A DNA stretch of 64,000 nt. Origin: UBA4665 sp036388555. GTDB lineage: Bacteria > Patescibacteriota > Saccharimonadia > Saccharimonadales > UBA4665. Shown here in pieces: positions 1-7,842 of this stretch; position 1 is the stretch's first letter; each line of letters opens with the position of its first letter. The notes beneath the pieces were generated by a model. The model had not been told where the DNA came from. It saw only the letters and a program-made list of their open reading frames with translations, and did no database searches. A program made the position numbers and the translations under genes. The stretch spans positions 1 through 64,000 of the forward strand of contig DASVRP010000016.1 of NCBI GenBank assembly GCA_036388555.1, written 5' to 3'.

Positions 1-54
1 CCAGACAAATATATCTACGATATCCGTAACGTGGTGTAATGGTGTCGCACGCAT
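1..54 (-). CDS. 5' end of a leftward gene cut by the window edge
   Basis: Eighteen codons starting with an ATG at 54 stay open to the window edge. A GGAGG sits 8 nt upstream of the ATG, so this looks like a Shine-Dalgarno-led start. It is divergent from the sigma-like gene at 173, and the ~118 nt between them would hold both promoters. Nothing can be said about function from this N-terminal fragment. Confidence 0.45.
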   Translation of the reverse strand, partial: MRATPLHHVTDIVDIFVW

Positions 55-136
55 ATGCTGTTCCTCCGTTTAGCTTTACCACTTACGAAGATACGGCTAT
101 GCGTGCTTTTTGTCTGTGGGGGTTTTTGGATTCAGG

Positions 137-165
137 TTGTAATATATTGACATTAGTGGTATAAC
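137..165 (+). promoter_or_regulatory. Promoter of the sigma-like gene
   Basis: A TTGTAA box (137-142), a 17-nt spacer and TATAAC (160-165) with an upstream TGG give an extended -10 promoter. The -10 ends 7 nt before the ATG at 173, so the mRNA would start at or next to the start codon. A TTGACA also lies 7 nt upstream of the -10, an arrangement repeated in the promoter at 3158-3186. Confidence 0.7.
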
Positions 166-172
166 AGTTCTT

Positions 173-757
173 ATGAGTAAAAACGTGGATATTCTTACTG
201 GTCATCATGCTGAGCAGTTTGCCGCCCGGGCAGCCCGTGCCCAGGCGACCTACGGTACGAACGGACCTGATTTCGTCCAGGAAGCATATGTCGACGCCTT
301 GAGGGTCGATGATATCGATCCGGCCCGTGTCGATGGACTTATCACGACCGTGACCAAACGTCGGGGTGTGGACTTTTTACGCAGTTATCACGCTAAACAC
401 GTCGTCACCGGTGACGCATTTGACCTCGTTAGTGATACCATCCAGTCAGATGACCAGTTCGGCCAGCCAGAGTTAGCGCTCGAGAGGAAACGGCGATTCA
501 GCTCGACTATCTGTACTTTACTGATGCATGTCAACAGCAGCCACCTGGATATGCTCGTCGAGCACGAGATCGACGGCGAAAGCTTTGATGCCATTGCCAA
601 GCGGCGCGACAAGTCCTTACACACTATCAAAAGCAACGTTGCCCGCTTGAAGAAGAAAGCCCGGACACTACGTGACGAAGGTGCTTTCGAACTGGACGAC
701 CCCATCCACCGTAACTACATACAGCGAACAGCAAATGCCCTCGAACTTGGCTGCTAA
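173..757 (+). CDS. ECF-like RNA polymerase sigma factor
   Basis: This 194-residue protein has the layout of a small sigma-70 family member. The N-terminal part resembles region 2 (acidic/aromatic helix around DFVQEAYVDALR, residues 33-44). The C-terminal part has a region 4-type helix-turn-helix (FDAIAKRRDKSLHTIKSNVARL, about 138-159). A linker of about 60 residues separates them. The start is leaderless: the -10 hexamer lies 7 nt upstream and there is no Shine-Dalgarno sequence. No anti-sigma gene is adjacent, unlike the second ECF gene at 60757. The next gene overlaps its 3' end. The family call is fairly sure; the regulon is unknown. Confidence 0.65.
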   Translation: MSKNVDILTGHHAEQFAARAARAQATYGTNGPDFVQEAYVDALRVDDIDPARVDGLITTVTKRRGVDFLRSYHAKHVVTGDAFDLVSDTIQSDDQFGQPELALERKRRFSSTICTLLMHVNSSHLDMLVEHEIDGESFDAIAKRRDKSLHTIKSNVARLKKKARTLRDEGAFELDDPIHRNYIQRTANALELGC

Positions 758-1358
758 CTTCCCGATCATTTCCGACCAGATCAAACGGCCGGCGCTGGAG
801 GTCGTGCTTGCCAACCTCGAAAAGGTACTACGGACCGGCGTGGAAGGGGACGTCGTCGAGTTCGGCTGCTACATCGGTACGACCAGCCTGTTCATCCGGC
901 GGCTGCTGGACGCCCACGGCCAGTCCGATACCCGGCAGTTCCATGTCTATGATTCATTCGAAGGCCTGCCGCCGAAGTCTCCCCAGGACAACAGCCCGGT
1001 CGGCGCAGATTTCAAGGCCGGTGAGCTGAGCGTCAGCAAGAAGCAGCTGCAGGTCGAATTCGCCAGGGCCCGGCTGCGCGCGCCCATCGTCCACAAGGGC
1101 TGGTTCGGCAAGCTGCAGGGCGGGGACGTACCTCAGCACATCGCTTTCGCCTTCCTGGACGGCGACTTCTATGGATCGATCTTCGATTCGCTCAAACTGG
1201 TCTGGCCGCGCATGGCTGCGGGCGGCATCATCTGCTTCGACGATTATAAACGCGACGCCTTACCGGGCGTCGAGCGGGCGGTGCATGATTATTTCCAGGG
1301 AAAGCCGCCAGAGGTGCGGGTGGCGCACAATATAGGTGTGCTGCGGGTACCGGGATAA
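735..1358 (+). CDS. TylF/MycF-like SAM-dependent O-methyltransferase
   Basis: A class I methyltransferase of the macrocin O-methyltransferase type, 207 residues from the ATG at 735. The SAM-binding motif I is visible (VEFGCYIGTTS), followed by HVYDSFEGLP. The metal/substrate region has FLDGDFYGS and, later, ICFDDYK, the acidic pair expected in this family. In other bacteria these enzymes methylate sugars or polyketides; the substrate here cannot be inferred. The start overlaps the sigma gene by 23 nt; a GTG at 672 would add 21 residues, but the conserved part begins after 735. Neither start has a clear ribosome-binding site, so coupling to the upstream gene is likely. Confidence 0.7.
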   Translation: MPSNLAANFPIISDQIKRPALEVVLANLEKVLRTGVEGDVVEFGCYIGTTSLFIRRLLDAHGQSDTRQFHVYDSFEGLPPKSPQDNSPVGADFKAGELSVSKKQLQVEFARARLRAPIVHKGWFGKLQGGDVPQHIAFAFLDGDFYGSIFDSLKLVWPRMAAGGIICFDDYKRDALPGVERAVHDYFQGKPPEVRVAHNIGVLRVPG

Positions 1359-1371
1359 GAGGACGTCCGGC

Positions 1372-2958
1372 CTAGTAGATGTCCTCTTCACCGCCAAGGT
1401 ACGGATACCCGTCGAAACCTAAGACTCCATTCTCTTCCGTCCGGGACGGTCCATCGCCGCGGACATCAAGTCTTTTGCCAGGTCTGAGCGCGCGATATCT
1501 AAGATGTTTGTAGACTTCACCATAAGGCTTTATAACGTTACGCGTGAACCACCCATCATCCGAGGCAGCAGCCTCTAGCTCAGCCGACCGCGGGACAAGT
1601 TCGCTAGTAGGAGGGACGTAGCCCTCATGTGCTTCTATCCTGTCCAGCGTGTCGAAGTAGGCCTGCATGATCTTGCCGGCGTCTGACAGCTGGTGCAGGT
1701 AGGTAGTTTCGTCGACGGGAGCAGTCTGGTCATCGCCGTCACCGACCAGCATCGTGTTACGGTCCTGGCCGCGCACCAGGTAGAGCCCGGAATCCGACGG
1801 CATCCCGTCCAGCCCCATGCCGCGTAGCGCTAATTTGTACTCCCCGGTCACATCCTGGACCAGTGCCAGCTGCGCGACGCTCTCATCAGTGATAGGGACG
1901 GGCGGCAGGTTGACATTGAGCAGGCCATCGGTCTTCAACTGTTCTTTGACGTCAGGATGACTCACGGCATACCGTTTGAACTGCCCCAGGGTACGCTGGT
2001 ACAGCGCATTGGCGGCCAGCACATGCGGATGCAGCTCGGTCGGGCGGGTCAGGTCGAAGTCGTGCTCCACATCGAGCGGAGCGGCTGTCATACCGAAATC
2101 GTCGGTCTCGCCGCTGAGGTCGGGACGCATGTATACTGGGGCGGTAGTTCCCATAGGAGTCGTCTCATCGAAATTGTGGACTACTATGTCTTCGCCGTCG
2201 TAGTTATTCAAGAATCCAGGCTTGCCATTCATCTGGGCATCAAATACTCTGATCCAGCTATCTCTTTCCAGCCGCCGGGTTGACGGCTTGGCGAAGACAG
2301 GCCGGCGGCCATCAGATGAAGAGTACATCTGACTACGTGTGACATATCCATCCTGAGGCGGCAGGGCATCCTCAGCTGCAAGTATCTTGACTCCATCGTC
2401 AGTTTCAACGGTTACATAATCGCCTTGTATCGCGAGTATGTCATTGACGGGCGGAGCCAGGACGCGGAGCGAACCGCTTTGTACGATTAATTTTTTACCT
2501 CGCGTCTCTGCAGCATAAAGGAACATCTTGCTGTCCGCATCAACTATCCAGCTGAATTTGCCTGAATCATGGGCCGTACATTTGACTGCCCCGTTATCAG
2601 GTTCGAGGGGATTTGGATAACGTCCGGCTTGCAAGGACGCATCAATAATCTTTTCACCGCCGAGCGCATCGCCCGCCGGCCCATACATCTCAACAGGCAG
2701 CCCTGTGCGCTCGACGAAGCGGTCCTGGCTGGATTCAAGCGTAGCGGATTCGATTTCGGCCATCCACCCCTCGACTTGCTCTTCGCGGGATCGGGCGATC
2801 ATGCGCTGTGCGGCAATACGGATCGGGGCGGCAATATACGGTGGGTTAGGTGGATAGGGTTCTTCGATTATGCTCTCATACGGTTCGATGTTGCTTACAT
2901 TATCAAAATACATTCCAGGTTCATCAGCATCTTCGAATGAATATTCGCGCTTAGACAT
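1372..2958 (-). CDS. Large orphan protein, paralogue family member 1
   Basis: A 528-residue acidic protein of unknown function. The start at 2958 is chosen because GGAGG lies 7 nt upstream; an ATG 15 nt earlier would overlap the preceding small ORF. Its last third (about residues 300-470) resembles the C-terminal parts of the proteins at 3206-4153 and 4666-6192. Shared features are an FKRYAV segment (present in the first two), a strand pattern like L.LRG...DG.P..SG...V.G.D, and a Thr-x-x-Tyr-x-x-x-Leu helix. No signal peptide or membrane segment is evident. Three copies within 5 kb, all on the same strand, suggest local duplication. It is the second gene after the promoter at 3158-3186. Confidence 0.75.
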   Translation of the reverse strand: MSKREYSFEDADEPGMYFDNVSNIEPYESIIEEPYPPNPPYIAAPIRIAAQRMIARSREEQVEGWMAEIESATLESSQDRFVERTGLPVEMYGPAGDALGGEKIIDASLQAGRYPNPLEPDNGAVKCTAHDSGKFSWIVDADSKMFLYAAETRGKKLIVQSGSLRVLAPPVNDILAIQGDYVTVETDDGVKILAAEDALPPQDGYVTRSQMYSSSDGRRPVFAKPSTRRLERDSWIRVFDAQMNGKPGFLNNYDGEDIVVHNFDETTPMGTTAPVYMRPDLSGETDDFGMTAAPLDVEHDFDLTRPTELHPHVLAANALYQRTLGQFKRYAVSHPDVKEQLKTDGLLNVNLPPVPITDESVAQLALVQDVTGEYKLALRGMGLDGMPSDSGLYLVRGQDRNTMLVGDGDDQTAPVDETTYLHQLSDAGKIMQAYFDTLDRIEAHEGYVPPTSELVPRSAELEAAASDDGWFTRNVIKPYGEVYKHLRYRALRPGKRLDVRGDGPSRTEENGVLGFDGYPYLGGEEDIY

Positions 2959-2960
2959 CG

Positions 2961-3119
2961 TTATTGCCTCCACCAGCGGCTTATACCACGTCGCTCAGGC
3001 TGGGCCGGGACAGGCACCAGTGACTGCAGGACGACATTTGCTTCAGCCGATTGGCTGGCAGCCTGTGACAGCCAGGATATGGCATCGACATGACTTTTCA
3101 GTGATTCTGGCCGGCTCAT
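2961..3119 (-). CDS. Small ORF (52 aa) ahead of orphan gene 1
   Basis: An ATG at 3119 opens 52 codons ending 2 nt before the start of the next gene, so the two would be cotranslated. It lies about 40 nt downstream of a consensus promoter and fills the otherwise long leader. The product is rich in Ser, Ala and Gln with a basic Trp-Trp-Arg tail and has no recognisable domain. The upstream AGTAGAG is a weak ribosome-binding site, so this could instead be a regulatory leader ORF or chance. Confidence 0.4.
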   Translation of the reverse strand: MSRPESLKSHVDAISWLSQAASQSAEANVVLQSLVPVPAQPERRGISRWWRQ

Positions 3120-3157
3120 CGTACTCTACTTCATCTCCACGAGGGTAATATCATTAC

Positions 3158-3186
3158 ATTATACCATTTTTGTCAATTTTGTGCAA
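3158..3186 (-). promoter_or_regulatory. Consensus extended -10 promoter
   Basis: On the minus strand, TTGCAC (3181-3186), a 17-nt spacer and TATAAT (3158-3163) preceded by TGG. A second TTGACA sits 7 nt before the -10, the same arrangement as in the promoter at 137-165. It would drive the 52-codon ORF and orphan gene 1. Confidence 0.8.
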
Positions 3187-3205
3187 CACTTATGACGGGA
3201 GATGA

Positions 3206-4153
3206 TCAATCGAATGTCTGCTGCTGTAAAAGCCGGAAATACAGGTCGAATTCATCGGCGGTCCGCTGGAGCAGTTCGTCATACTCCTCGGTACCGAGCG
3301 ACGCCTGCTTGCTGCGGTCAGCAGGTTCGATAACCGTGTGGCCATCGACCCCGCGGACGACCGTCACCTGGGCTGCGCCTACCGGCAGGCCGGCATCGTC
3401 AACCCTGCGGAGCTCCAGCTGGGTCTGTCCGGCCTCACTCTTCAGCAGACTGAAGACGACGGTAGTGCCGTTGTCGTCTATGACTGCGGGCATATCTACC
3501 TGGAGCTGTTCGCCGTATTCCGGGGCGGCCTGCTGGCGTAGCTCCCCAAGCACAGTATCATCCGTAACTGCATAGCGTTTGAAGTTAGTCAGCAGCGTCT
3601 GGTAGACCTTCTTGGTGGCGGCAGCCTGCGGGATATCAGCGGGGCCGGCACAGAGCTGGAATGTTGCCAGATTTTCATCAGGAACTTCGGCGAGCACGTC
3701 ACTGACAGCCATAAAATCAGCATGCTTCGGCAGGCCGTCATGCACCGGTGCGTTCCAATCGGCGTCAGGTTCAGGCATATTACGGGCTCTGGCGGTCGCC
3801 GATACGAATTTGCCGCCGAGCCGCATCAATAGTCCATTGCGCCCGTGGAGATTCACCCTCAACCTGTCATATTCAGATCCTGATAAATCTTCCTCGAATA
3901 TATCATTCATTTTTTTAGGTCGGGAATAATCGCTAGACGGTTGGATCTCGAGTGGGTCATACACGGCATTAAATCTTTTGTGAGATTTGGAACGGCGGCG
4001 GAGCGCATGATCGGGAGTCTCATCATCTATAGAATACACGTCGGTAAAAACCTCGCTATCCCCATCGTATACTTCGACATCGCCGGAGACTACTTCAACG
4101 GTATGGACTACGCGGTCACCACCATCCACAATAATGGGTCTAAGCTCTGTCAT
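3206..4153 (-). CDS. Orphan protein, paralogue family member 2
   Basis: A 315-residue protein of unknown function, the shortest of three paralogues. An FKRYAV segment near residue 192 starts a C-terminal region aligned by eye with the proteins at 1372 and 4666, again ending in a Tyr-x-x-Leu-Leu helix and a Gln-rich tail. The N-terminus is acidic with a basic stretch around residue 55. A likely promoter lies just upstream on the minus strand: TTGCGA, 17 nt, TAAAGT. No Shine-Dalgarno sequence is seen. It shares an intergenic region with rlmH, which is divergent. Confidence 0.7.
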   Translation of the reverse strand: MTELRPIIVDGGDRVVHTVEVVSGDVEVYDGDSEVFTDVYSIDDETPDHALRRRSKSHKRFNAVYDPLEIQPSSDYSRPKKMNDIFEEDLSGSEYDRLRVNLHGRNGLLMRLGGKFVSATARARNMPEPDADWNAPVHDGLPKHADFMAVSDVLAEVPDENLATFQLCAGPADIPQAAATKKVYQTLLTNFKRYAVTDDTVLGELRQQAAPEYGEQLQVDMPAVIDDNGTTVVFSLLKSEAGQTQLELRRVDDAGLPVGAAQVTVVRGVDGHTVIEPADRSKQASLGTEEYDELLQRTADEFDLYFRLLQQQTFD

Positions 4154-4218
4154 AGCACGTTACTTTAGCATAATCACCCTTACTTCGCAATAGTGGTTGT
4201 TTCTGTCATACTTGGAAT

Positions 4219-4665
4219 ATGAAGCTGCATATCATCACCGTCGGCGAGCCGAAACTGGCCTATGCCAGGCTGGGCTGGGAAGAGTACATCGGACGGCTCA
4301 AACACTACCATACAGTGCGGACGACCCACGTCGCGGACAAGCACAACGACAGCGGACACTTGCTGGCTGCCGCCGGGCAGGCTTACAAGGTCGCACTGGT
4401 CATCGACGGATTGCCAGGCATACGCGCACGGCAGTATAGCAGCCCCGAACTGGCCGCATTCATCGGGCAGCGCAACCAGGACGGCAGGGAAGCCGCCTTC
4501 CTAATCGGGGGCCCGGATGGGTTGCCGGACGACGTCATCGCCCGCTGCGACCTGCAGTGGAGCTTCTCGCGGCTGACATTCCCGCATGATCTGGCAATGC
4601 TCATCCTGGCCGAAACGCTCTACCGGGCAAGCACGATCGCCGCCGGGCAGCCGTACCACCGGTAA
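4219..4665 (+). CDS. rlmH: 23S rRNA pseudouridine(1915) N3-methyltransferase RlmH
   Basis: The 148-residue protein has normal RlmH length and motifs: N-terminal MKLHIITVGEPK, LVIDGLPG, the glycine-rich FLIGGPDGLP of the SPOUT trefoil knot that binds SAM, and the C-terminal LTFPHDLAMLILAETLYRA. RlmH methylates pseudouridine 1915 in helix 69 of 23S rRNA on the assembled 70S ribosome. The terminal motif ends in YHR where many homologues have YH and a few residues. The start is leaderless (CATACT 6 nt before the ATG). It is convergent with the next orphan gene, the stops being adjacent. Confidence 0.95.
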   Translation: MKLHIITVGEPKLAYARLGWEEYIGRLKHYHTVRTTHVADKHNDSGHLLAAAGQAYKVALVIDGLPGIRARQYSSPELAAFIGQRNQDGREAAFLIGGPDGLPDDVIARCDLQWSFSRLTFPHDLAMLILAETLYRASTIAAGQPYHR

Positions 4666-6192
4666 TTACCGCGGACCGCGGTGGTAACGGAACTTAGCCA
4701 CAGATAGGGCTACTTCCTGGTCGATGATCTCTTTGGGAGTCGATTTCTTGACTACCAGGCCGGGCAATTCATCCATCATTCCCATATCTGATGCGTCTAC
4801 ATCAAGGGCCGTAATTGGCAATACCATACGTCGCGGACGTTGCCGGACGTTACTGCGATGACCCAGTGCAGTACCATACATCCCAAGCAGCGCTTCGGTA
4901 TCGTTCAGTAGATCGGCATACTTTTCAGTCCCAGGGAGGCTGTCCACATCCCGGTTAACCGCATTCAGTACGACATGCCCGTCATCATCCGTCACCATAT
5001 GGATGCCGCTGTCTGGTAATGGGCGGCCATTCCGTTCAATACGTTCTATGATGACCTGCTTCTTGGCACGATCGTCCGCCGTTACGGTCATAGCGACGAT
5101 ACCGTCGCCTTCAATGACCGACAAGTCATCCGTCTCGAGCCAGACACCTGGCAGCCGGACCGATTGAGTATAAGGACTTCTCAAGGCGTCTTTTGCTCTG
5201 CGGTCAACTTTTTCGTACCCATTTACGATCTGCTGTGCCTTGCGGTGTAACTTTTTGCCGGCACGGAGGTGGTGGACCGGCTCAACACCTTCGATCAGCG
5301 GCGGTTCAGCCGGTGCTTTGCGTACGGCCGGTTCCAAGAAAGTCGCCCCTAGGGTAGGGCGCGGAGTCTCGGTCGTTTCAGATGTATGGGCATTGGGATT
5401 CGTATATCCGCTCGCCATATATTTTGCCAGCTTCGGACCTTCAAATCCAAGCGGGAAGGGTTTAGTCAGATTCTGCTTTGCATAATCTTCAGAAAACTCT
5501 GAAAGCAGAGAATCGACGGCTCCTTGGTCATCTGCGACTTCCACACACCACCCGGACGTTCCAGTAGACATCCTAGATTCTTTATCTAGCAGGAAGTTTA
5601 TATCCGGCGGCACCGTCTGAGGGTCGCAGTAGGTGACTATGCCATATTCTGACCTATATGCGATGTAGGTTTCGCCCAAGCCGATGATTTCTGGATACGA
5701 GGGAGTCAGCGGCTGCAATGACGCTGGGTCAACCAGGACGACACTATCAGAGCCGCCTACTTCATGGGCATTGGCAAAAGTCGCTTCTATACCCAAGATT
5801 CCAGTCGAATAGTCTATCACTACATTGAACTTGGAGTAGCAGCTGCTCAGATCCACCTTATCGCCATCGAAACCTGCTTCGGCCTCCCACTTCACCGCAA
5901 CCGCCACGTTGTCAACGGCTCCCAGCAGATCCCATGTAACATTTTCACCTTTTACCTTTCTCGGAGACCGGGTAATGTGAGCTTCAGCCGGTGCGGGTAG
6001 TGGTACCTGCCTGTTGAGCTCATCGGTATTCGGCCACACAGCGGTGGGCCGATAGCTTTCGGTATATCGGATTGCCGTCTCTAGATCTGTCCTCAGATTC
6101 GGCATCGCAGGAGCATTGAATGCGGTAATTCTCTCGTCTTGGGAATTAGCTCCGTCTATGGGGACTTTGTCGTACTTAGATGGATTAGACAT
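4666..6192 (-). CDS. Large orphan protein, paralogue family member 3
   Basis: A 508-residue protein with the same C-terminal layout as the genes at 1372 and 3206: a strand pattern around IERIERNGRPLPDSG, a DDDGHVVL segment and an EKYADLL helix. The N-terminal half differs from its paralogues. No signal peptide or membrane helix is seen, so a cytoplasmic location is likely. It has its own consensus promoter at 6204-6232. No Shine-Dalgarno site is apparent; the leader would be only a few nucleotides. Function unknown. Confidence 0.75.
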   Translation of the reverse strand: MSNPSKYDKVPIDGANSQDERITAFNAPAMPNLRTDLETAIRYTESYRPTAVWPNTDELNRQVPLPAPAEAHITRSPRKVKGENVTWDLLGAVDNVAVAVKWEAEAGFDGDKVDLSSCYSKFNVVIDYSTGILGIEATFANAHEVGGSDSVVLVDPASLQPLTPSYPEIIGLGETYIAYRSEYGIVTYCDPQTVPPDINFLLDKESRMSTGTSGWCVEVADDQGAVDSLLSEFSEDYAKQNLTKPFPLGFEGPKLAKYMASGYTNPNAHTSETTETPRPTLGATFLEPAVRKAPAEPPLIEGVEPVHHLRAGKKLHRKAQQIVNGYEKVDRRAKDALRSPYTQSVRLPGVWLETDDLSVIEGDGIVAMTVTADDRAKKQVIIERIERNGRPLPDSGIHMVTDDDGHVVLNAVNRDVDSLPGTEKYADLLNDTEALLGMYGTALGHRSNVRQRPRRMVLPITALDVDASDMGMMDELPGLVVKKSTPKEIIDQEVALSVAKFRYHRGPR

Positions 6193-6203
6193 GATTAAAC
6201 TAT

Positions 6204-6232
6204 ATTCTACACCTTTTCTGCAGTTTTGTCAA
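6204..6232 (-). promoter_or_regulatory. Consensus sigma-70-type promoter
   Basis: Minus strand TTGACA (6227-6232), 17-nt spacer, TAGAAT (6204-6209), ending 11 nt before the start of the orphan gene at 6192. Confidence 0.8.
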
Positions 6233-6363
6233 TTGTTGCACTGTGGTGACTCTTGTCGCGCATGGCTGAAGATTATATGCCATATGTTTCGCACCGGCAA
6301 TAGCTTCAGCTGGGACTTAGACGGGTATACTAAGGTGGAAGCAGTATTGATAAAGGAGTTTCT

Positions 6364-6891
6364 ATGGATGAACCGTCCGCCGAGAACAAGAACGGTAACA
6401 AGAATAAGAAGGCGATTGCCGCGTTCCTGGTGGTACTGGCCGTGCTGATCGTCGCCGGGCTCGTCGGTATGAATAACCGCAAACAATCGGACGTCAGCCG
6501 CTCCAGCGACAACCCGGCCGCATCCACCACGCCGGCCAGCCCGGAACCGGCACCGGCAACCGACACTCAGCCGACGGCCACCGCCAGTGGGACATACAAG
6601 GACGGCAGCTACAGTGCGACCGACAGCTACAACAGCCCGGGCGGTGTCGAGGAGATCAAGGTCGACGTCACTGTCAGGGACGACGTCGTGACGGCCGCTG
6701 CCGTCCAGCAGGACACCGACAACCCACAGGCACAGGAATATCAGGACAAGTTCAAGCAGAACTTCGCCAAGCTGGTCATCGGCAAGAAACTGAGCGACAT
6801 CGAACTGAACCATGTCTCCGGGTCTTCGCTGACATCCGGCGGCTTCAATGACGCCCTGGAACAGATCAAGACACAGGCAGGGCAGAGCTAG
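6364..6891 (+). CDS. Membrane-anchored FMN-binding protein
   Basis: A 175-residue protein with a lysine-rich cytoplasmic start, one membrane helix (about 17-35), a Pro/Ala/Thr-rich linker (50-75) and a C-terminal FMN_bind domain. The SGSSLTSGGF segment (T157) matches the place where ApbE attaches FMN covalently to Ser/Thr in such domains. It probably carries electrons on the outer face of the membrane. The next genes are ApbE and an NqrB/RnfD-like reductase fusion, so the three read as one pathway. AAGGAG lies 8 nt before the ATG. Confidence 0.85.
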   Translation: MDEPSAENKNGNKNKKAIAAFLVVLAVLIVAGLVGMNNRKQSDVSRSSDNPAASTTPASPEPAPATDTQPTATASGTYKDGSYSATDSYNSPGGVEEIKVDVTVRDDVVTAAAVQQDTDNPQAQEYQDKFKQNFAKLVIGKKLSDIELNHVSGSSLTSGGFNDALEQIKTQAGQS

Positions 6892-6906
6892 GGGAGCACG
6901 ACAACC

Positions 6907-7842
6907 GTGGTGGCGTCCGGCCCTGTGTCTATGCAGACTTACATGTTTGATGCGATCGGTACTTCCTGGATCATTGAACTGTATGATGCTGTAACGGCGC
7001 ATGACGCAGCTGTACTGGAACGTACCATCCATAAGCGGATCGATGCATTTGACAAAGTGTATTCACGGTTCCGGCCCGACTCGCTTGTGACAGAGATGTC
7101 GCGGCACGCCGGCGATTTCATGCTGCCCGATGATGCCGCGCCACTGCTGACACTGTACCGGCAGCTGTACGACCTGACGGAGGGTGTAGTCACGCCGCTC
7201 ATCGGGCAGACGCTGTCGGACGCCGGGTACGACGCCGCTTATTCACTGCGGCTGAAACAGTCGTTGGCCGCCGTACCTGCATGGGACGAGGTCATGACAT
7301 ACGAATACCCCGTACTCCGGCTGAAGCGTCCTGCATTGCTCGATTTCGGTGCGGCCGGCAAGGGATATCTGGCCGACCTGGTGGGACAGGTGATTGAGCG
7401 GTCAGGCTGTACTGGCTATTGCATCAATGCCGGCGGCGATATTGTATATAAAAACACCGCATCCAGCTCCGCCACACCGGGCCAAGGCAAGGGCACCCTC
7501 GATGTAGCACTCGAGCATCCTACAGATCCATCTATGGCAGTCGGCGTCGCCCACCTCAGTGGCGGCAGCATCTGCGGTTCATCCGGCAACCGTCGGGCCT
7601 GGAGCACATATCATCACATCATACATCCATCGAAGCTCGTATCACCGCAGCATATCCAGGCGGTCTGGGTCACCGCAGCCAGCGGGCTTGTGGCCGACGG
7701 ACTGGCGACGGCCCTCTATTTTGCATCACCGGAGGCTTTTGTCGAGGTATTCGCATTTGAAAACGCCATCGTCACTACCGATGGAGCTATACAGAAATCA
7801 GACGGGTTTCCGGCAACGTTCTACTATAATGTAACTAAATGA
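6907..7842 (+). CDS. apbE: FAD:protein FMN transferase (ApbE family)
   Basis: A 311-residue ApbE-like flavin transferase. Visible family features are FDAIGTSW near the start, FSRF-like VYSRFRPDS, a ligand-binding LLDFGAAGKGYLADLV and CINAGGDIV, with HHIIHP and a C-terminal VTAASGLVADGLATALY. It transfers FMN from FAD to Thr/Ser of FMN_bind domains, presumably the protein encoded upstream. No signal peptide is evident, although ApbE often acts outside the membrane, so the location is uncertain. The GTG start at 6907 has GGGAG upstream; an ATG at 6931 is an alternative. Its stop overlaps the next start (ATGA). Confidence 0.9.
   Translation: MVASGPVSMQTYMFDAIGTSWIIELYDAVTAHDAAVLERTIHKRIDAFDKVYSRFRPDSLVTEMSRHAGDFMLPDDAAPLLTLYRQLYDLTEGVVTPLIGQTLSDAGYDAAYSLRLKQSLAAVPAWDEVMTYEYPVLRLKRPALLDFGAAGKGYLADLVGQVIERSGCTGYCINAGGDIVYKNTASSSATPGQGKGTLDVALEHPTDPSMAVGVAHLSGGSICGSSGNRRAWSTYHHIIHPSKLVSPQHIQAVWVTAASGLVADGLATALYFASPEAFVEVFAFENAIVTTDGAIQKSDGFPATFYYNVTK

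Noticed and set aside
6229..7032. 267-codon minus-strand reading frame
   Set aside because: It is antisense to the FMN-binding and ApbE genes, whose products have clear family motifs.
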